Shown: positions 35,714 through 44,982 of the stretch, piece after piece | Layout: each line of letters opens with the position of its first letter | How positions within the stretch are numbered: position 1 is the stretch's first letter | NCBI RefSeq assembly: GCF_003402475.1 | Contig: NZ_BFAB01000004.1 | Coordinates: forward strand, 124,001 to 188,000 | Reading direction: 5' to 3' | DNA from: Mycobacterium sp. MFM001 | Lineage (GTDB): Bacteria > Actinomycetota > Actinomycetes > Mycobacteriales > Mycobacteriaceae | DNA length: 64,000 nt | Notes under the pieces: model-generated | Database searches by the model: none | Told to the model about the DNA's origin: nothing | Seen by the model: the letters and a program-made list of their open reading frames with translations, nothing else | Position numbers and translations under genes: made by a program

Positions 35714-36886
35714 ATGACCGGAATCTCCGCGATCCGCCGCCGGCTGAGCTCCCGGGTGGCGATGGTCTTGGCCCTGGCCGTGGTGGCCGCGATCGCAGCG
35801 GCCGCTGTCGTCGGCGCAAAAATCGTGCTGCCCAAACTTGCCAAGACCCGGGCGATGTGCGCCGAATTCACCGATGCGGTCGGGCTTTATCCGGGCAACA
35901 AGGTGGCGCTGTTGGGCATCGAGGTCGGCAAGGTGACCGCGGTGACCAACATGGCCGATCATGTCCAGGTTGATTTCAGCGTGCCCAAGGATCTCGATCT
36001 ACCGGCCGATGTCGGCGCCGTCACCTACTCGCAGTCGATCGTCACCGACCGCAACATCGAACTCACCAAACCCTATGCGGGCGGACCGAAGTTCACCGGC
36101 CCCCAGTGCATCAACCTGCGATCCACCAAGACCCCTATCGGCGTCGGCGAAACCTTCTCTGCGCTAGGCAAACTCGCGGATGCGATCTTGGGACCCGAAC
36201 AAGGCCAGGACCCGTCTGCGGCGCCGGGTGTGCAAGCCCTCAATGACAGCCTCAAGGCGGCGAGCCGCTCGCTGGCCGGCACTGGCCCCGAACTCAACCA
36301 AACGCTGCGGGATTTGGCCACCATGGTGGGTGACCCCGCCAAGTCCGACGCCGCGTTCCGGCAGCTGTTCGCCAACAGCGAGGCCGTCACTTCGCTCTTC
36401 TTGGAGCAGAAGAATTGGGACAGCTTCGCCATCCTGATCCAGACACTGCCCGACACTGCGAAGCTGATCGAGGGGCTGTCGGACAACTTCGCCTCGGCTC
36501 TGGAGCATGTCGTGCACTTGCTGCCGATCTTGGTGGACGCGCTGAATCGCTTCGCTCCGCGGGTCTATCTCAACCTCACCGACAAGATCATCCCCTGGGT
36601 CGGAGCCAATCTGGCCGCCTACTCGCAGAACATCGCGGGCGTCATCAACGGCGTGCAGCCCTACACCGATTGGCTGGGAAGCGTCTACCATCCGGCCTGG
36701 GCCAACCAGAACGTCACGTATGCCCCTGGGCAGGTGGAGGTTTCACCGCAGCAGGCCAACGACATCTGCGCCGTGCTGCGGCAGCGAAACACCCCGGGCA
36801 GCGCAGCCGCCTGCGCACCTGGGACCGCCTCCAACCCGGCCAGCCTCGGTTTGGCCGACCTCATCCTGGGGGCCGGGCTGCCATGA
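35714..36886 (+). CDS. mceD: MceD-type protein
   Basis: A 390-residue Mce protein, the second longest of the set after none of the others in this operon. Anchor AMVLALAVVAAIAAAAVVGA, MCE domain starting at MCAEFTDAVGLYPGNKVALL, then alpha-helical segments and a Gly/Ala-rich C-terminus. Mce1D-type proteins usually have a long Pro-rich tail of over 100 residues; this one is nearly free of it, as in smaller Mce operons. It begins one base after the MceC stop. Confidence 0.91.
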   Translation: MTGISAIRRRLSSRVAMVLALAVVAAIAAAAVVGAKIVLPKLAKTRAMCAEFTDAVGLYPGNKVALLGIEVGKVTAVTNMADHVQVDFSVPKDLDLPADVGAVTYSQSIVTDRNIELTKPYAGGPKFTGPQCINLRSTKTPIGVGETFSALGKLADAILGPEQGQDPSAAPGVQALNDSLKAASRSLAGTGPELNQTLRDLATMVGDPAKSDAAFRQLFANSEAVTSLFLEQKNWDSFAILIQTLPDTAKLIEGLSDNFASALEHVVHLLPILVDALNRFAPRVYLNLTDKIIPWVGANLAAYSQNIAGVINGVQPYTDWLGSVYHPAWANQNVTYAPGQVEVSPQQANDICAVLRQRNTPGSAAACAPGTASNPASLGLADLILGAGLP

Positions 36887-37974
36887 CAGGACGATGGCTA
36901 CGCACCCTCACCGCGCTGCTGAGCGCTCTGTCCATCAACATGGCCGCAGCATGTTCGCTCGACCCCACCCGGCTGCCGGTGCCCGGGTCCTATGTGCCCG
37001 GCAGCAAATACACGATCAAGATCGAGTTCTCCAGCGTGTTGAATGTGCCCGCCAGAACCAAAGTCGACTCCGGCGGAGTGCAGGTCGGTGTCCTGGACCG
37101 GGTTCAGCTCGCCGGCAACACGGCGGTGGCCTACGTCGACATCTCCGGTGATGTGCAGCTGCCGCAGAACACCCACGCCGAGCTCCGGCAAGCCACCGTG
37201 CTGGGCGACATCTACATCGCGCTCCTGCCCCCGGAGCGCCCGGCGCCGGCAAGCCTGCGGAATGGCGACACTATTCCGCTGAGCAACACCGTCCCGGTTT
37301 CCAATGTCGAAGATGTGTTGCGGTCGGTGTCGAACCTGTTGGGCGGCGGCACAATCAGCACGCTGCAACAGGCCGTGGTCAACTTCAACAACGCGTTCCC
37401 CAAGGACGCCGCCGAGGTGAACCAGATCAAGACCAAGCTGGGCGGCGTGCTGAACGACCTGGCCGCCAACCAGGCGATCCTCGACGAACTCGTCACCGAC
37501 GCAGAGAACGTCAGCAACAGCCTGGTGGCCAACACGGGCACCTTCGACCGGCTGGTCAACGAGGGGCCGCCCAAGCTCGCCGGCCTGGAAAGCGTGACCC
37601 TGAACATTCTCGCGCTGATCGACGACGCCCAAGACCTCGGCCGGTCCGCGGACCGATTGGTCACCCCGTACACGCCCGACATCATCGAACTGCTCTCCTA
37701 CATCACACCGATGACCGAGTCGTTCTTCAACATGGACATGACCGGGCCGGTGATGGGCGACAAGCTGGTCAGACTCATCCGCGACAAGCTCAACCCGTAC
37801 TTCGACAAGTTCAACCCATGGACCCCGCACGTACCCGGTGATGAGCCGAAATACATTGTCTCCGAGGTGCATCCACCGACAGCCACCACGGGAGTGCCGG
37901 TCCCCGAAACCGGTTCGGGGGTCGGGGCCTTCCAAGCGATCGACGTCCTGCGGTCGATGGGGCTGCTGCCATGA
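36883..37974 (+). CDS. mceE: MceE-type lipoprotein
   Basis: A 363-residue Mce lipoprotein of the LprK/LprN kind. The signal peptide ends at Cys24 in NMAAACSL; position -3 is Ala rather than the usual Leu/Val/Ile, so the lipobox is slightly unusual but acceptable. The MCE domain follows (KIEFSSVLNVPARTKVDSGG). The protein is expected to be lipid-anchored in the periplasm beside the other Mce subunits. The ATG at 36883 overlaps the MceD stop (ATGA). Confidence 0.9.
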   Translation: MTGRWLRTLTALLSALSINMAAACSLDPTRLPVPGSYVPGSKYTIKIEFSSVLNVPARTKVDSGGVQVGVLDRVQLAGNTAVAYVDISGDVQLPQNTHAELRQATVLGDIYIALLPPERPAPASLRNGDTIPLSNTVPVSNVEDVLRSVSNLLGGGTISTLQQAVVNFNNAFPKDAAEVNQIKTKLGGVLNDLAANQAILDELVTDAENVSNSLVANTGTFDRLVNEGPPKLAGLESVTLNILALIDDAQDLGRSADRLVTPYTPDIIELLSYITPMTESFFNMDMTGPVMGDKLVRLIRDKLNPYFDKFNPWTPHVPGDEPKYIVSEVHPPTATTGVPVPETGSGVGAFQAIDVLRSMGLLP

Positions 37975-38951
37975 TCAAGGTCAATGCACCCCTCACCATC
38001 GCCATCCTGGCAATCATGACGGTTCTCGGCGCCGGCTATATGTCGTTCGGCGTGCTCCATGCGGGACCGACCAAACACTTCACCCATGTCACGCTCATGC
38101 TGCACGACTCGGGCGGGCTGCTGCCGACATCACAGGTGACGATGCGCGGGATCCGAGTAGGACGGGTCACCGGTATTCAAGCCACCCACACCGGGCTGGC
38201 CGCCTCCCTCGACCTCGACGGCGCCTATCCGGTCCCCGCCGACGCCACGATCACTGTGGAACCCCTCTCGGTCGCCGGCGAGCAGTACGTCGACTTCAAG
38301 CCGAAAGTCATTGCGCCACCCTACCTCACCGACGGCTCAGTGATCCCCGCCGATCGGGTCGCACCGACGGTCACGGTCAGCGAGTTGCTCGCCCGGTTCA
38401 ACGCGCTGCTCTCGGTCGTCAACCCGGCCGACGTGCACACCATCGTCACCAACGTCGCCCAGGCGTTGACCGGCGACGACGCTGCCCTGGATGTGCTAGG
38501 GGCCACCGCCAACTCGATCGCCACATATGTCAGTGAAAACAAGCAATTGCTGGCAGCACTCGTGGGCAACATCTCGAGGCTGACGTCCGGGTGGAGCGAA
38601 ATAGGGCTCGGCGAGGCGTTGAGTGCAACCGGCAAGGTGCTGCCGGACGCCGTGCCGGCATTCACCCGGCTGATCCAGTCGTTCGACCACTTCTCGCATG
38701 ACGGTGAGAACGTTTTCGGCCCAGGTGATACGGCCAACGTGCTCGTCGCGAAGCTCGCCCAGTACTTCGACATGCTCGCCCCTTCGTTCAGCGTGATCTT
38801 CGAGTCGCTGCAGCGAGTTTCGGAGCCGGTGCACGACTACAAATTCCACGCCGGCTACTGGGTGGATCTTTGGGAGTCGACATTCAACGACACCGGCAGT
38901 GTCCGCGTGCAAGTAAACGTGCCGCAGCAGCAGCCCAATGATGGAGGATGA
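37971..38951 (+). CDS. mceF: MceF-type protein
   Basis: A 326-residue Mce protein, shorter than the 430-560 residues of Mce1F-Mce4F. Anchor LTIAILAIMTVLGAGYMSFG, MCE domain (LHDSGGLLPTSQVTMRGIRVGRV), and helical region. The C-terminus ends with YWVDLWESTFNDTGSVRVQV and a short Gln/Pro tail. ATG 37971 overlaps the MceE stop. With it the full A-F set is present and intact, with no frameshift, so the transporter should be functional. Confidence 0.92.
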   Translation: MIKVNAPLTIAILAIMTVLGAGYMSFGVLHAGPTKHFTHVTLMLHDSGGLLPTSQVTMRGIRVGRVTGIQATHTGLAASLDLDGAYPVPADATITVEPLSVAGEQYVDFKPKVIAPPYLTDGSVIPADRVAPTVTVSELLARFNALLSVVNPADVHTIVTNVAQALTGDDAALDVLGATANSIATYVSENKQLLAALVGNISRLTSGWSEIGLGEALSATGKVLPDAVPAFTRLIQSFDHFSHDGENVFGPGDTANVLVAKLAQYFDMLAPSFSVIFESLQRVSEPVHDYKFHAGYWVDLWESTFNDTGSVRVQVNVPQQQPNDGG

Positions 38952-39676
38952 ACATGACCGAAGACACGATCGATAGGGTGATCGACATTGACGCGGACGC
39001 CGAGGCTTCGGAGGATGCCCCGGCTAAAGCCGATGGCGACGACACCGCGCAGCCCGAAAAGCGTTGGCGCGCACTGCCAAAAATGCATTGGCCGCAGCCA
39101 CGGAATCGCCGGCTTTGGATCTCGGCCGTGTTGGTGGCGGCGGTGATCGCCGGTGCAGTGTTCGGGTTCCTCAAATACCGTGGCGTCGCCGACGATCTGG
39201 CGGCGATGCGTCGGGCCGAAGCCGACCGGAACGCCGCCGCACAGGTCGCGAAGGACTACGCGAAGAAGTCGCTGACGTACACCTTCGAAGATCCCGACGC
39301 CTTTTTCCGCTCGGTCCAGGGCGGCGTATCGCAGCCGCTGAAGGACAAGTACACCAACGCTGCGGACCTGCTCAAGGGCGTCATGCTGCAGGCGCAGGTC
39401 ACTTCGAGCGGTGAGGTGCTGGCCGCCGATTCCGTCGCCCAGCCAGGCGGCATCTACCAGGTGGTCGTGACGGCTGCACAGACCACCCGCAACCTGCAGC
39501 ACCCGGAGCCCAAGGTGTCGCTGATCGCACTGCAGATCACCGTCAACAAAGTCGGCGACACCTGGCAGGTCTCCGACATCGGCCCCAAGACCGGCAGCCA
39601 CCCGGCGAATACCGATCAAATTCCTCAGCCGGCGCCGGCACCTGCGCCCGGCCAGCCCGCGCCGCCGGGGAGGTGA
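38948..39676 (+). CDS. Mce-associated membrane protein (Mas/OmamA-like)
   Basis: A 242-residue protein with an acidic cytosolic N-terminus, one membrane span (LWISAVLVAAVIAGAVFGFL, about residues 56-76), and a periplasmic NTF2-like domain ending in a Pro/Ala tail. This is the usual layout of Mce-associated proteins, which stabilise Mce complexes (OmamA in M. tuberculosis). It overlaps the MceF stop by four bases (ATGA); a second ATG at 38954 is also possible. Confidence 0.88.
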   Translation: MNMTEDTIDRVIDIDADAEASEDAPAKADGDDTAQPEKRWRALPKMHWPQPRNRRLWISAVLVAAVIAGAVFGFLKYRGVADDLAAMRRAEADRNAAAQVAKDYAKKSLTYTFEDPDAFFRSVQGGVSQPLKDKYTNAADLLKGVMLQAQVTSSGEVLAADSVAQPGGIYQVVVTAAQTTRNLQHPEPKVSLIALQITVNKVGDTWQVSDIGPKTGSHPANTDQIPQPAPAPAPGQPAPPGR

Positions 39677-39677
39677 C

Positions 39678-40526
39678 ATGCGCTGCGCGATAGCCGTCGT
39701 CGCCCTGGCTGTGATCGGCGCCGCGACGGTGCTGTGCCCGCCCGCGGCGGCGGACAAACCCTTGCCCGCGTGCGCGCAGACGGCCACCGTGATCAATCCC
39801 AAAACCCAATTGGCGCACCAGGATTGCCGCCTCCATTCGGGCGACGGCAAAGGCATGGACTTCGACGTCCGGTACTTCAACCTGCCCGAGGCACCCGGGC
39901 CTCTGGCGGTGAAGGTCATCGCGACGGCCCCGTCGGGCGAGGTCGTCCAAACCATCAACGAGTTGATCGAACCGTCGAGTCCCAGCCCCGTCGGCTTGCA
40001 GGACCTCGACGGGGACGGCCGTGACGAACTGATCATCCCGATGGCTCAACATCCCTACAACGGCAGCCCGAACACCCGGTTCTCCGTGTGGCGGGCAGAT
40101 GGCGAGCGCGTGCATTTCGAACGCACTCAGATGGAGGGACAGGCCGTATATCCCAGCGGCGACGGCTATCTCGTGGTCAACGGCGGTGCACTCATCAGCC
40201 GCGATCTGTGGTTCTACCTGCCAACTCCCGCCGGGTACTCGCTGGTGACGGTGGTGACGATCGAAGCCGAGCAGCTGGAGCCCGGCACGAACCGGGTGTT
40301 GACGGCGAGTTGCCGAATGCACAAGGAACAGGGGCTTGGGATGGTCGACATGCTCGCCGGCCCCAACTACCTCGGTTCCGGTCAGCTGCCGGTGCCCGAG
40401 GCCGAGGCCACGTTCTGCGATTCTCCCGCGGCGAAGGCGATCTGGCCTCATGCCGAGCGCGTAGCGATCTGTTCACCGCCCGAAGGCGGCAACCCTCCCG
40501 TTTGCAGCCCTGGCCGTGTGCAGTAA
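39678..40526 (+). CDS. Secreted protein with calcium-loop-like DxDxDG motif, end of Mce operon
   Basis: A 282-residue protein with a signal peptide (cleavage near AAA-DKP at residue 26) and no later membrane span. Residues 109-116 (DLDGDGRD) match the calcium-binding DxDxDG loop of FG-GAP/VCBS repeats, and several Cys pairs (CAQTA, QDCRL, SCRMH, FCDS, ICSPP, VCSP) suggest disulphides. The family is not recognised. It starts one base after the preceding stop, so it belongs to the Mce operon and may bind the lipid or help assemble the complex. Confidence 0.78.
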   Translation: MRCAIAVVALAVIGAATVLCPPAAADKPLPACAQTATVINPKTQLAHQDCRLHSGDGKGMDFDVRYFNLPEAPGPLAVKVIATAPSGEVVQTINELIEPSSPSPVGLQDLDGDGRDELIIPMAQHPYNGSPNTRFSVWRADGERVHFERTQMEGQAVYPSGDGYLVVNGGALISRDLWFYLPTPAGYSLVTVVTIEAEQLEPGTNRVLTASCRMHKEQGLGMVDMLAGPNYLGSGQLPVPEAEATFCDSPAAKAIWPHAERVAICSPPEGGNPPVCSPGRVQ

Positions 40527-40531
40527 TCGCG

Positions 40532-41407
40532 CTACAGGTTGAAGGTGACGCCGGTCATTTTCTCGGACTCTTCCCACAGCCGGCGCCACAGCGTTTGATC
40601 CCGCGACAGCCTGCTCGACGGCGACGGCCGCACGGGACCGCGGGTCTGCATCAACCGCGTTGGACCCCAGTAGATCTGCGGACCGGCGTCCGGCATCGTC
40701 GCCGCGAACAGTGTCGAATGCGCGGCCTGCGCGGGGGGATGACCGACCAGCCGCGCTCCCTGCTTGGCGACCAGGTCCAGCACTGTCTCGGTCTTGGTGA
40801 ACAAATCGGTGCCCGATACCCCGGGATGCACCGCGTACGACTTCTTCGGCGATCCGGCCTCGGTCAGTCGGCGCTGCAGCTCGCGCGCGAACATCAGATT
40901 CGCCAACTTCGATTGTGCGTAGGCCAGATTCCTCTGATAGCGCCGGTTTTCGTAGTTGAGGTCATCGATCCACAGCTTCGGCGTCTGCCGGTGGGCGATG
41001 CTGGACAGCGTTACCACCCGGTCGCCGATCTTGTCCCGGAGTAGACCGGTCAGTGCGAAATGACCGAGATGGTTGACCCCGAACTGCGTCTCGAAGCCGT
41101 CCCGGGTCCGGCTGAACGGGATGTTCATCAGGCCTGCGTTGTTGATCAGGACGTCGAATTCGGCTTGCTGGGAGGCGAATTCGTGCACCGAGTTCAGGTC
41201 GGCCAAGTCCAGCGCGGCGACGCGCACGTTGCCGTCGATCGTGTCGACGATGGCCTTCGCTTTGTCGGTGTTGCGGCAGGCCATCACCACGGTGGCGCCC
41301 TTCGTCGCGAGCACGCGAGTGATAATTTCCCCGAGCCCGCCGTTGGCGCCGGTCACCACAAAGGTGCGCCCGCTTTGGTCGGGGATCTGATCTGGTTGCC
41401 ATGCCAT
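40532..41407 (-). CDS. SDR-family oxidoreductase (retinol-dehydrogenase-like)
   Basis: A 291-residue SDR with TGANGGLGEI, NNAGLM, a Ser in TLSSIAH, and YAQSK (Tyr-xxx-Lys). It resembles the Rv0068/Rv0439c group of mycobacterial SDRs that look like retinol or protochlorophyllide-type dehydrogenases. It is the last gene of a leftward four-gene operon (EphD-like, two methyltransferases, this gene) and is 5 bases after the methyltransferase. Its 3' end lies 5 bases from the end of the convergent Mce operon. Confidence 0.86.
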   Translation of the reverse strand: MAWQPDQIPDQSGRTFVVTGANGGLGEIITRVLATKGATVVMACRNTDKAKAIVDTIDGNVRVAALDLADLNSVHEFASQQAEFDVLINNAGLMNIPFSRTRDGFETQFGVNHLGHFALTGLLRDKIGDRVVTLSSIAHRQTPKLWIDDLNYENRRYQRNLAYAQSKLANLMFARELQRRLTEAGSPKKSYAVHPGVSGTDLFTKTETVLDLVAKQGARLVGHPPAQAAHSTLFAATMPDAGPQIYWGPTRLMQTRGPVRPSPSSRLSRDQTLWRRLWEESEKMTGVTFNL

Positions 41408-41412
41408 GGCAG

Positions 41413-42186
41413 TCAGCGCATTCTCTTCGTTGCGACGACGGTCTGCGACAGGCCAGCGATGTGCTGTTCGATGCCGGTGAATCCGATATCACCGAGAAAT
41501 CCGGTGATCTCCTCGCGGCCGAACCATCGAACACCGCTGACGGCATTCAGCACGGCTGCGCGGACCGCGCTTTCGCGGCGACCCGGCACCAGGCTGGTCA
41601 GGAGCACCACGCGCCCATCGGGTTTGAGCACGCGGGCAAGTTCCCGGATCGCCTGGAACGGGTCGTTGATCAGATAGAGTGCGGCAAGACAGCTGACCGC
41701 GTCGGCTACGCCGTCACCGAATGGCAGGTGCTCGGCGTCACCGCGCACGTACGCGGCGCACGAACCGGAGTTGTCGACGACGGCACGCCGCAGCATCGCA
41801 TGCGATGCGTCCAGTCCCACGGCAAGACCCTCCGGGGCTACTTGCTCGCCGAACCACCCCGTGAAGTTGCCGGGACCGCAACCGATGTCGAGAACGATAG
41901 AGCCTGACTTGAGTCCCAGCCAGCTCGACATCCGCCGCCGATCTTCCTCACGGCCGGGTGCCTTCGGGCCGCCTGCCAACTTGAGACCGATCGGCCGCCC
42001 GATCTGGTACCCGGCGGAATAGACCCTCGTGCGCATGAGGCGCTGCGGGATGCTGCGTACCGGCGGGTCGCTATCGCCGAGTAGGTCGTAATAGCCGTCG
42101 CGCGCGGACCGGATCCGCGTTAACTGCGTCGGTTCCAACAACTCCAGCGCGCGGGCCGTGGCCCCGTGTTGTGCGGTGAACGTCAT
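41413..42186 (-). CDS. Class I SAM-dependent methyltransferase
   Basis: A 257-residue methyltransferase with the SAM motif VLDIGCGPGNFTGWF (motif I), GLDASHAMLRRA, and the motif DAVSCLAALYLINDP. It looks like the UbiE/MenG-type group that methylates lipids or quinones. The ATG at 42186 overlaps the upstream methyltransferase stop by four bases, so the long frame to 43044 was discarded. The last residues (SQTVVATKRMR) form a typical closing strand. Confidence 0.86.
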   Translation of the reverse strand: MTFTAQHGATARALELLEPTQLTRIRSARDGYYDLLGDSDPPVRSIPQRLMRTRVYSAGYQIGRPIGLKLAGGPKAPGREEDRRRMSSWLGLKSGSIVLDIGCGPGNFTGWFGEQVAPEGLAVGLDASHAMLRRAVVDNSGSCAAYVRGDAEHLPFGDGVADAVSCLAALYLINDPFQAIRELARVLKPDGRVVLLTSLVPGRRESAVRAAVLNAVSGVRWFGREEITGFLGDIGFTGIEQHIAGLSQTVVATKRMR

Positions 42187-43112
42187 CGCTTCTTGGCTTT
42201 CTGTGCCACCGCGATGATGTAGTCCGACTGCAGTGTGGCCACCCGAAAACCCAGCGGGGTAAAGGAATACCGGATCACCGGATTCACATGCCGCATGTCG
42301 GGATCGGCAAGGCGCTTGCGCAGGAATCTCGCTAGCGGTAGGTAGACGTCGTCGGTGATCGACCGCGTTACCGCCTCGGCAAACCCGACGTCGAGCAGCA
42401 GGTCGCGGTATCCGGCGAGGTCTACCGCGGCCCGCAGTGCGCGTCGCGACGCCTTTCGCCAGCCGCGCCGGGCGACCTCGCTGCGGGCCCATGCATTGAG
42501 AACGGTGCGTTTCGGGACGATGTCGGCGGTGACCAGTCGACCGCCGGGCTTGAGCACCCGCAAGGCTTCGGTGAAGAAGGCAACCCGCGACGGGAAATGA
42601 AAGGCGGATTCGAGCGCCACGACCTTGGTGCACGACTTGTCGTCCATCGGCAGATCGGTGGCCGACGCGTTGACGTAGTCGATCCGGTGGGACAAACCGG
42701 CTTCGGCCACTCGGCTGGTGGCGATGCTGATCTGTTCGGTGGCCAGATTTACCCCCGTGATGTGCTTGGGTCCAAACTCGTTGACCCACAAGATGTCCTG
42801 GTCGCCATAGCCTGGCCCACAGTCGACAACGACGTCCGACGACTTGAACTCGGCGCTTTGCGCGACGAGCCGCGCCAGGTCTCGGCTTGCCTCGTCCAAT
42901 GTTGTGGGCTTGCTTCGCCAGTACCCGAAGTTGATGAACAGCGATTCCTCGCCAAACAGGTTCTGGGTGCCGACGATGTCGTAGATCTGGCCGGTCTTGG
43001 GACCCTCCGAGCGCGACAGCGCCACGCCCGCCATCTGCTTCCACTCGCCGGCCCAGCGACGTAACCGATCGCTGGTTGATTCGTCCTGGATGTGACGCGG
43101 AACTGTGACCAC
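42183..43112 (-). CDS. SAM-dependent methyltransferase (phthiotriol/sterol C-methyltransferase-like)
   Basis: A 309-residue methyltransferase with the motif VVVDCGPGYGDQDILWV as motif I, and FGEESLFINFGYW and GVNLATEQI, which recall the mycobacterial phthiotriol/phenolphthiotriol dimycocerosate methyltransferase and Erg6-like group. C-terminal helices contain VYLPLARFLRKRLA. It is preceded by a GTG start at 43112 with GGAGAA eight bases away. The product is likely an O- or C-methylated lipid intermediate; this is inferred from similarity. Confidence 0.84.
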   Translation of the reverse strand: MVTVPRHIQDESTSDRLRRWAGEWKQMAGVALSRSEGPKTGQIYDIVGTQNLFGEESLFINFGYWRSKPTTLDEASRDLARLVAQSAEFKSSDVVVDCGPGYGDQDILWVNEFGPKHITGVNLATEQISIATSRVAEAGLSHRIDYVNASATDLPMDDKSCTKVVALESAFHFPSRVAFFTEALRVLKPGGRLVTADIVPKRTVLNAWARSEVARRGWRKASRRALRAAVDLAGYRDLLLDVGFAEAVTRSITDDVYLPLARFLRKRLADPDMRHVNPVIRYSFTPLGFRVATLQSDYIIAVAQKAKKR

Positions 43113-43142
43113 GACGGTTCTCCTATCCCCGGCTAGTATGCG

Positions 43143-44945
43143 TCATCGAGCAAGCGCAACCGATTTGGCGCTCGAGCGCCCGAGGGCCGGGGCCAGCCTG
43201 TTGAGGTAGTAGGCGAGGCGTGCTTCCGGTGTCACCGGGACCACCCGCTTGCTCGTCTTGACTGCCTTGACGATTCGTTTGGCGACCTTGTCGGCGCTGT
43301 AATGGCGCAGCCGGTAGGCGCGGTCGACCATCGCTACTTTTCTTGCGGCTTCCTCGTCGGATAGACCGGTCACGATCGAGTTGCGAATAATGTTGGTGTG
43401 CACCACACCTGGGCAGATGGTGCTGACACCGACACCCGACGACGCAAGCTCGGCACGTAGGCAGTCGGAAAACATGAACACCCCCGACTTGCTAGTCGCA
43501 TAGGCGCTAAGTCCTTGTTGCGGCGAGTAAGCAGCCATGCTGGACACGTTGACGATGTGTCCGCCCAACCCGCGCCGTGCCATGCTTGGGGCAAACGCGC
43601 GGCATCCATTGACGACTCCGTACAGATTGACGTCAAGCACCCGGCGAAACTCTGCAGACGGCGTCGCCAAGAACCGGCCGGCTTGACCGATGCCGGCGTT
43701 GTTGACCAGTACATCCGGCACACCGTGCGCGGCAAGGACCTCGCCGGCATGCGCCGTGACGGCGTCCTCGTCGGAGACATCGAGACGATAGGCGTGCGCG
43801 GTGCCGCCCTTCTCGGCGATCAGTGCGGCTGTCTCTTTCGCCGACGACAGATTGATATCGGAGAGCACGACCTCGGCGCCTTCCCGCGCAAACGCCAGCG
43901 CGGTCGCTCGTCCGATTCCGCTGCCGGCGCCGGTGATCACCACCAGCTGATCCTCGAATGGCAACCGCTGCTTCCCCATCTCGGCGCGACGCAAGCCCCG
44001 TGCCGGCGGCAGGCCCGACGTCGCATCGATCAATTCGGTCGTCGCGGTGGCGAGCAACTCCGGATGGGAGAAGGCCAGCCAGTGCCCACCCCTGACCACG
44101 CGCTGCCATACCGTCGGCGCCCAATTCGGTTCATCGGCAAAGCTTCCGCGGCGAACCGCCGGATCGCGAGTTCCGACGATCACTTGAACCGGGACCTGGG
44201 TGAAGCGCTCCCGAAGCTTCCACTGGGAGAATAAATTGGCGCGGTAGATCCGCAGCTCGTTGCCGATGTCCTTGTCGAATGTCGGCCCGAGGTGAATCTG
44301 GTCCGTACTGACGCCTTCGGCCCGATGCAGCCAGGTGCGCCACCGATCCCTCGACGCCATCAGGCGGAGCGTTGCCTTGGGAAGCCATGGCAGCATTAGG
44401 AAAAGCATGTAGCTGAGCGAGCCCGCCTGTGCCAGCACCAATCCCAAATTCTTCGGCGTCGGCCGCTTCAACCGGTTGCGCGCCCACATCAACAGATGCG
44501 CCACGTTGGGACCTGCTACCGAGGTGAAGGAAGCGATCCGGTGTTGCGCGGAACTGTCGCATACCAATTCCCACATCGCGACGCTGCCCCAGTCGTGGGC
44601 GAGCACATGGACGGGTTTTTCGGGACTGACTGCGTCGATCACCGCGAGGTAGTCACTGGCCAAGGCAGCCAACGTGAATTCGCGGTAGCTCTTCGGATTG
44701 GTCGAGTTGCCGTGACCGCGGTTGTCAACCGTCACCACATGGAAACGGTCAGTCAGCAGCGGTGTCACGCCGTCCCACATGTGGTGCGAATCCGGCCACC
44801 CGTGTAGCAGCAACACGGTCTCACCGGCGCGATTGCCCTGCTCGTAGACGGCGATCTGAACGGCACCGTTGCGGACCATGCGGGGGCTCGGGGCTTGCGG
44901 TGCGACCTCCGCCGAGTAGCCGGCCGTCGTCAATGTTGAGTCCAT
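43143..44945 (-). CDS. EphD-like bifunctional alpha/beta hydrolase-SDR fusion
   Basis: A 600-residue fusion with the layout of M. tuberculosis EphD (Rv2214c, 592 residues). Residues 1-300 are an epoxide-hydrolase-type alpha/beta fold: HGWP (48-51), nucleophile Asp118 in HDWGS, and GGHWLAFS with the catalytic His. Residues about 325-600 are an SDR with TGAGSGIGRA, NNAGIG and YATSK. EphD is implicated in epoxy-mycolate turnover. The two domains together could hydrate an epoxide and oxidise the diol. It is the first gene of a four-gene operon behind the shared operator at 44983. Confidence 0.9.
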   Translation of the reverse strand: MDSTLTTAGYSAEVAPQAPSPRMVRNGAVQIAVYEQGNRAGETVLLLHGWPDSHHMWDGVTPLLTDRFHVVTVDNRGHGNSTNPKSYREFTLAALASDYLAVIDAVSPEKPVHVLAHDWGSVAMWELVCDSSAQHRIASFTSVAGPNVAHLLMWARNRLKRPTPKNLGLVLAQAGSLSYMLFLMLPWLPKATLRLMASRDRWRTWLHRAEGVSTDQIHLGPTFDKDIGNELRIYRANLFSQWKLRERFTQVPVQVIVGTRDPAVRRGSFADEPNWAPTVWQRVVRGGHWLAFSHPELLATATTELIDATSGLPPARGLRRAEMGKQRLPFEDQLVVITGAGSGIGRATALAFAREGAEVVLSDINLSSAKETAALIAEKGGTAHAYRLDVSDEDAVTAHAGEVLAAHGVPDVLVNNAGIGQAGRFLATPSAEFRRVLDVNLYGVVNGCRAFAPSMARRGLGGHIVNVSSMAAYSPQQGLSAYATSKSGVFMFSDCLRAELASSGVGVSTICPGVVHTNIIRNSIVTGLSDEEAARKVAMVDRAYRLRHYSADKVAKRIVKAVKTSKRVVPVTPEARLAYYLNRLAPALGRSSAKSVALAR

Positions 44946-44982
44946 CCCGATGCTCCGTCCGGCAGTCGCGACAATTACCCGT

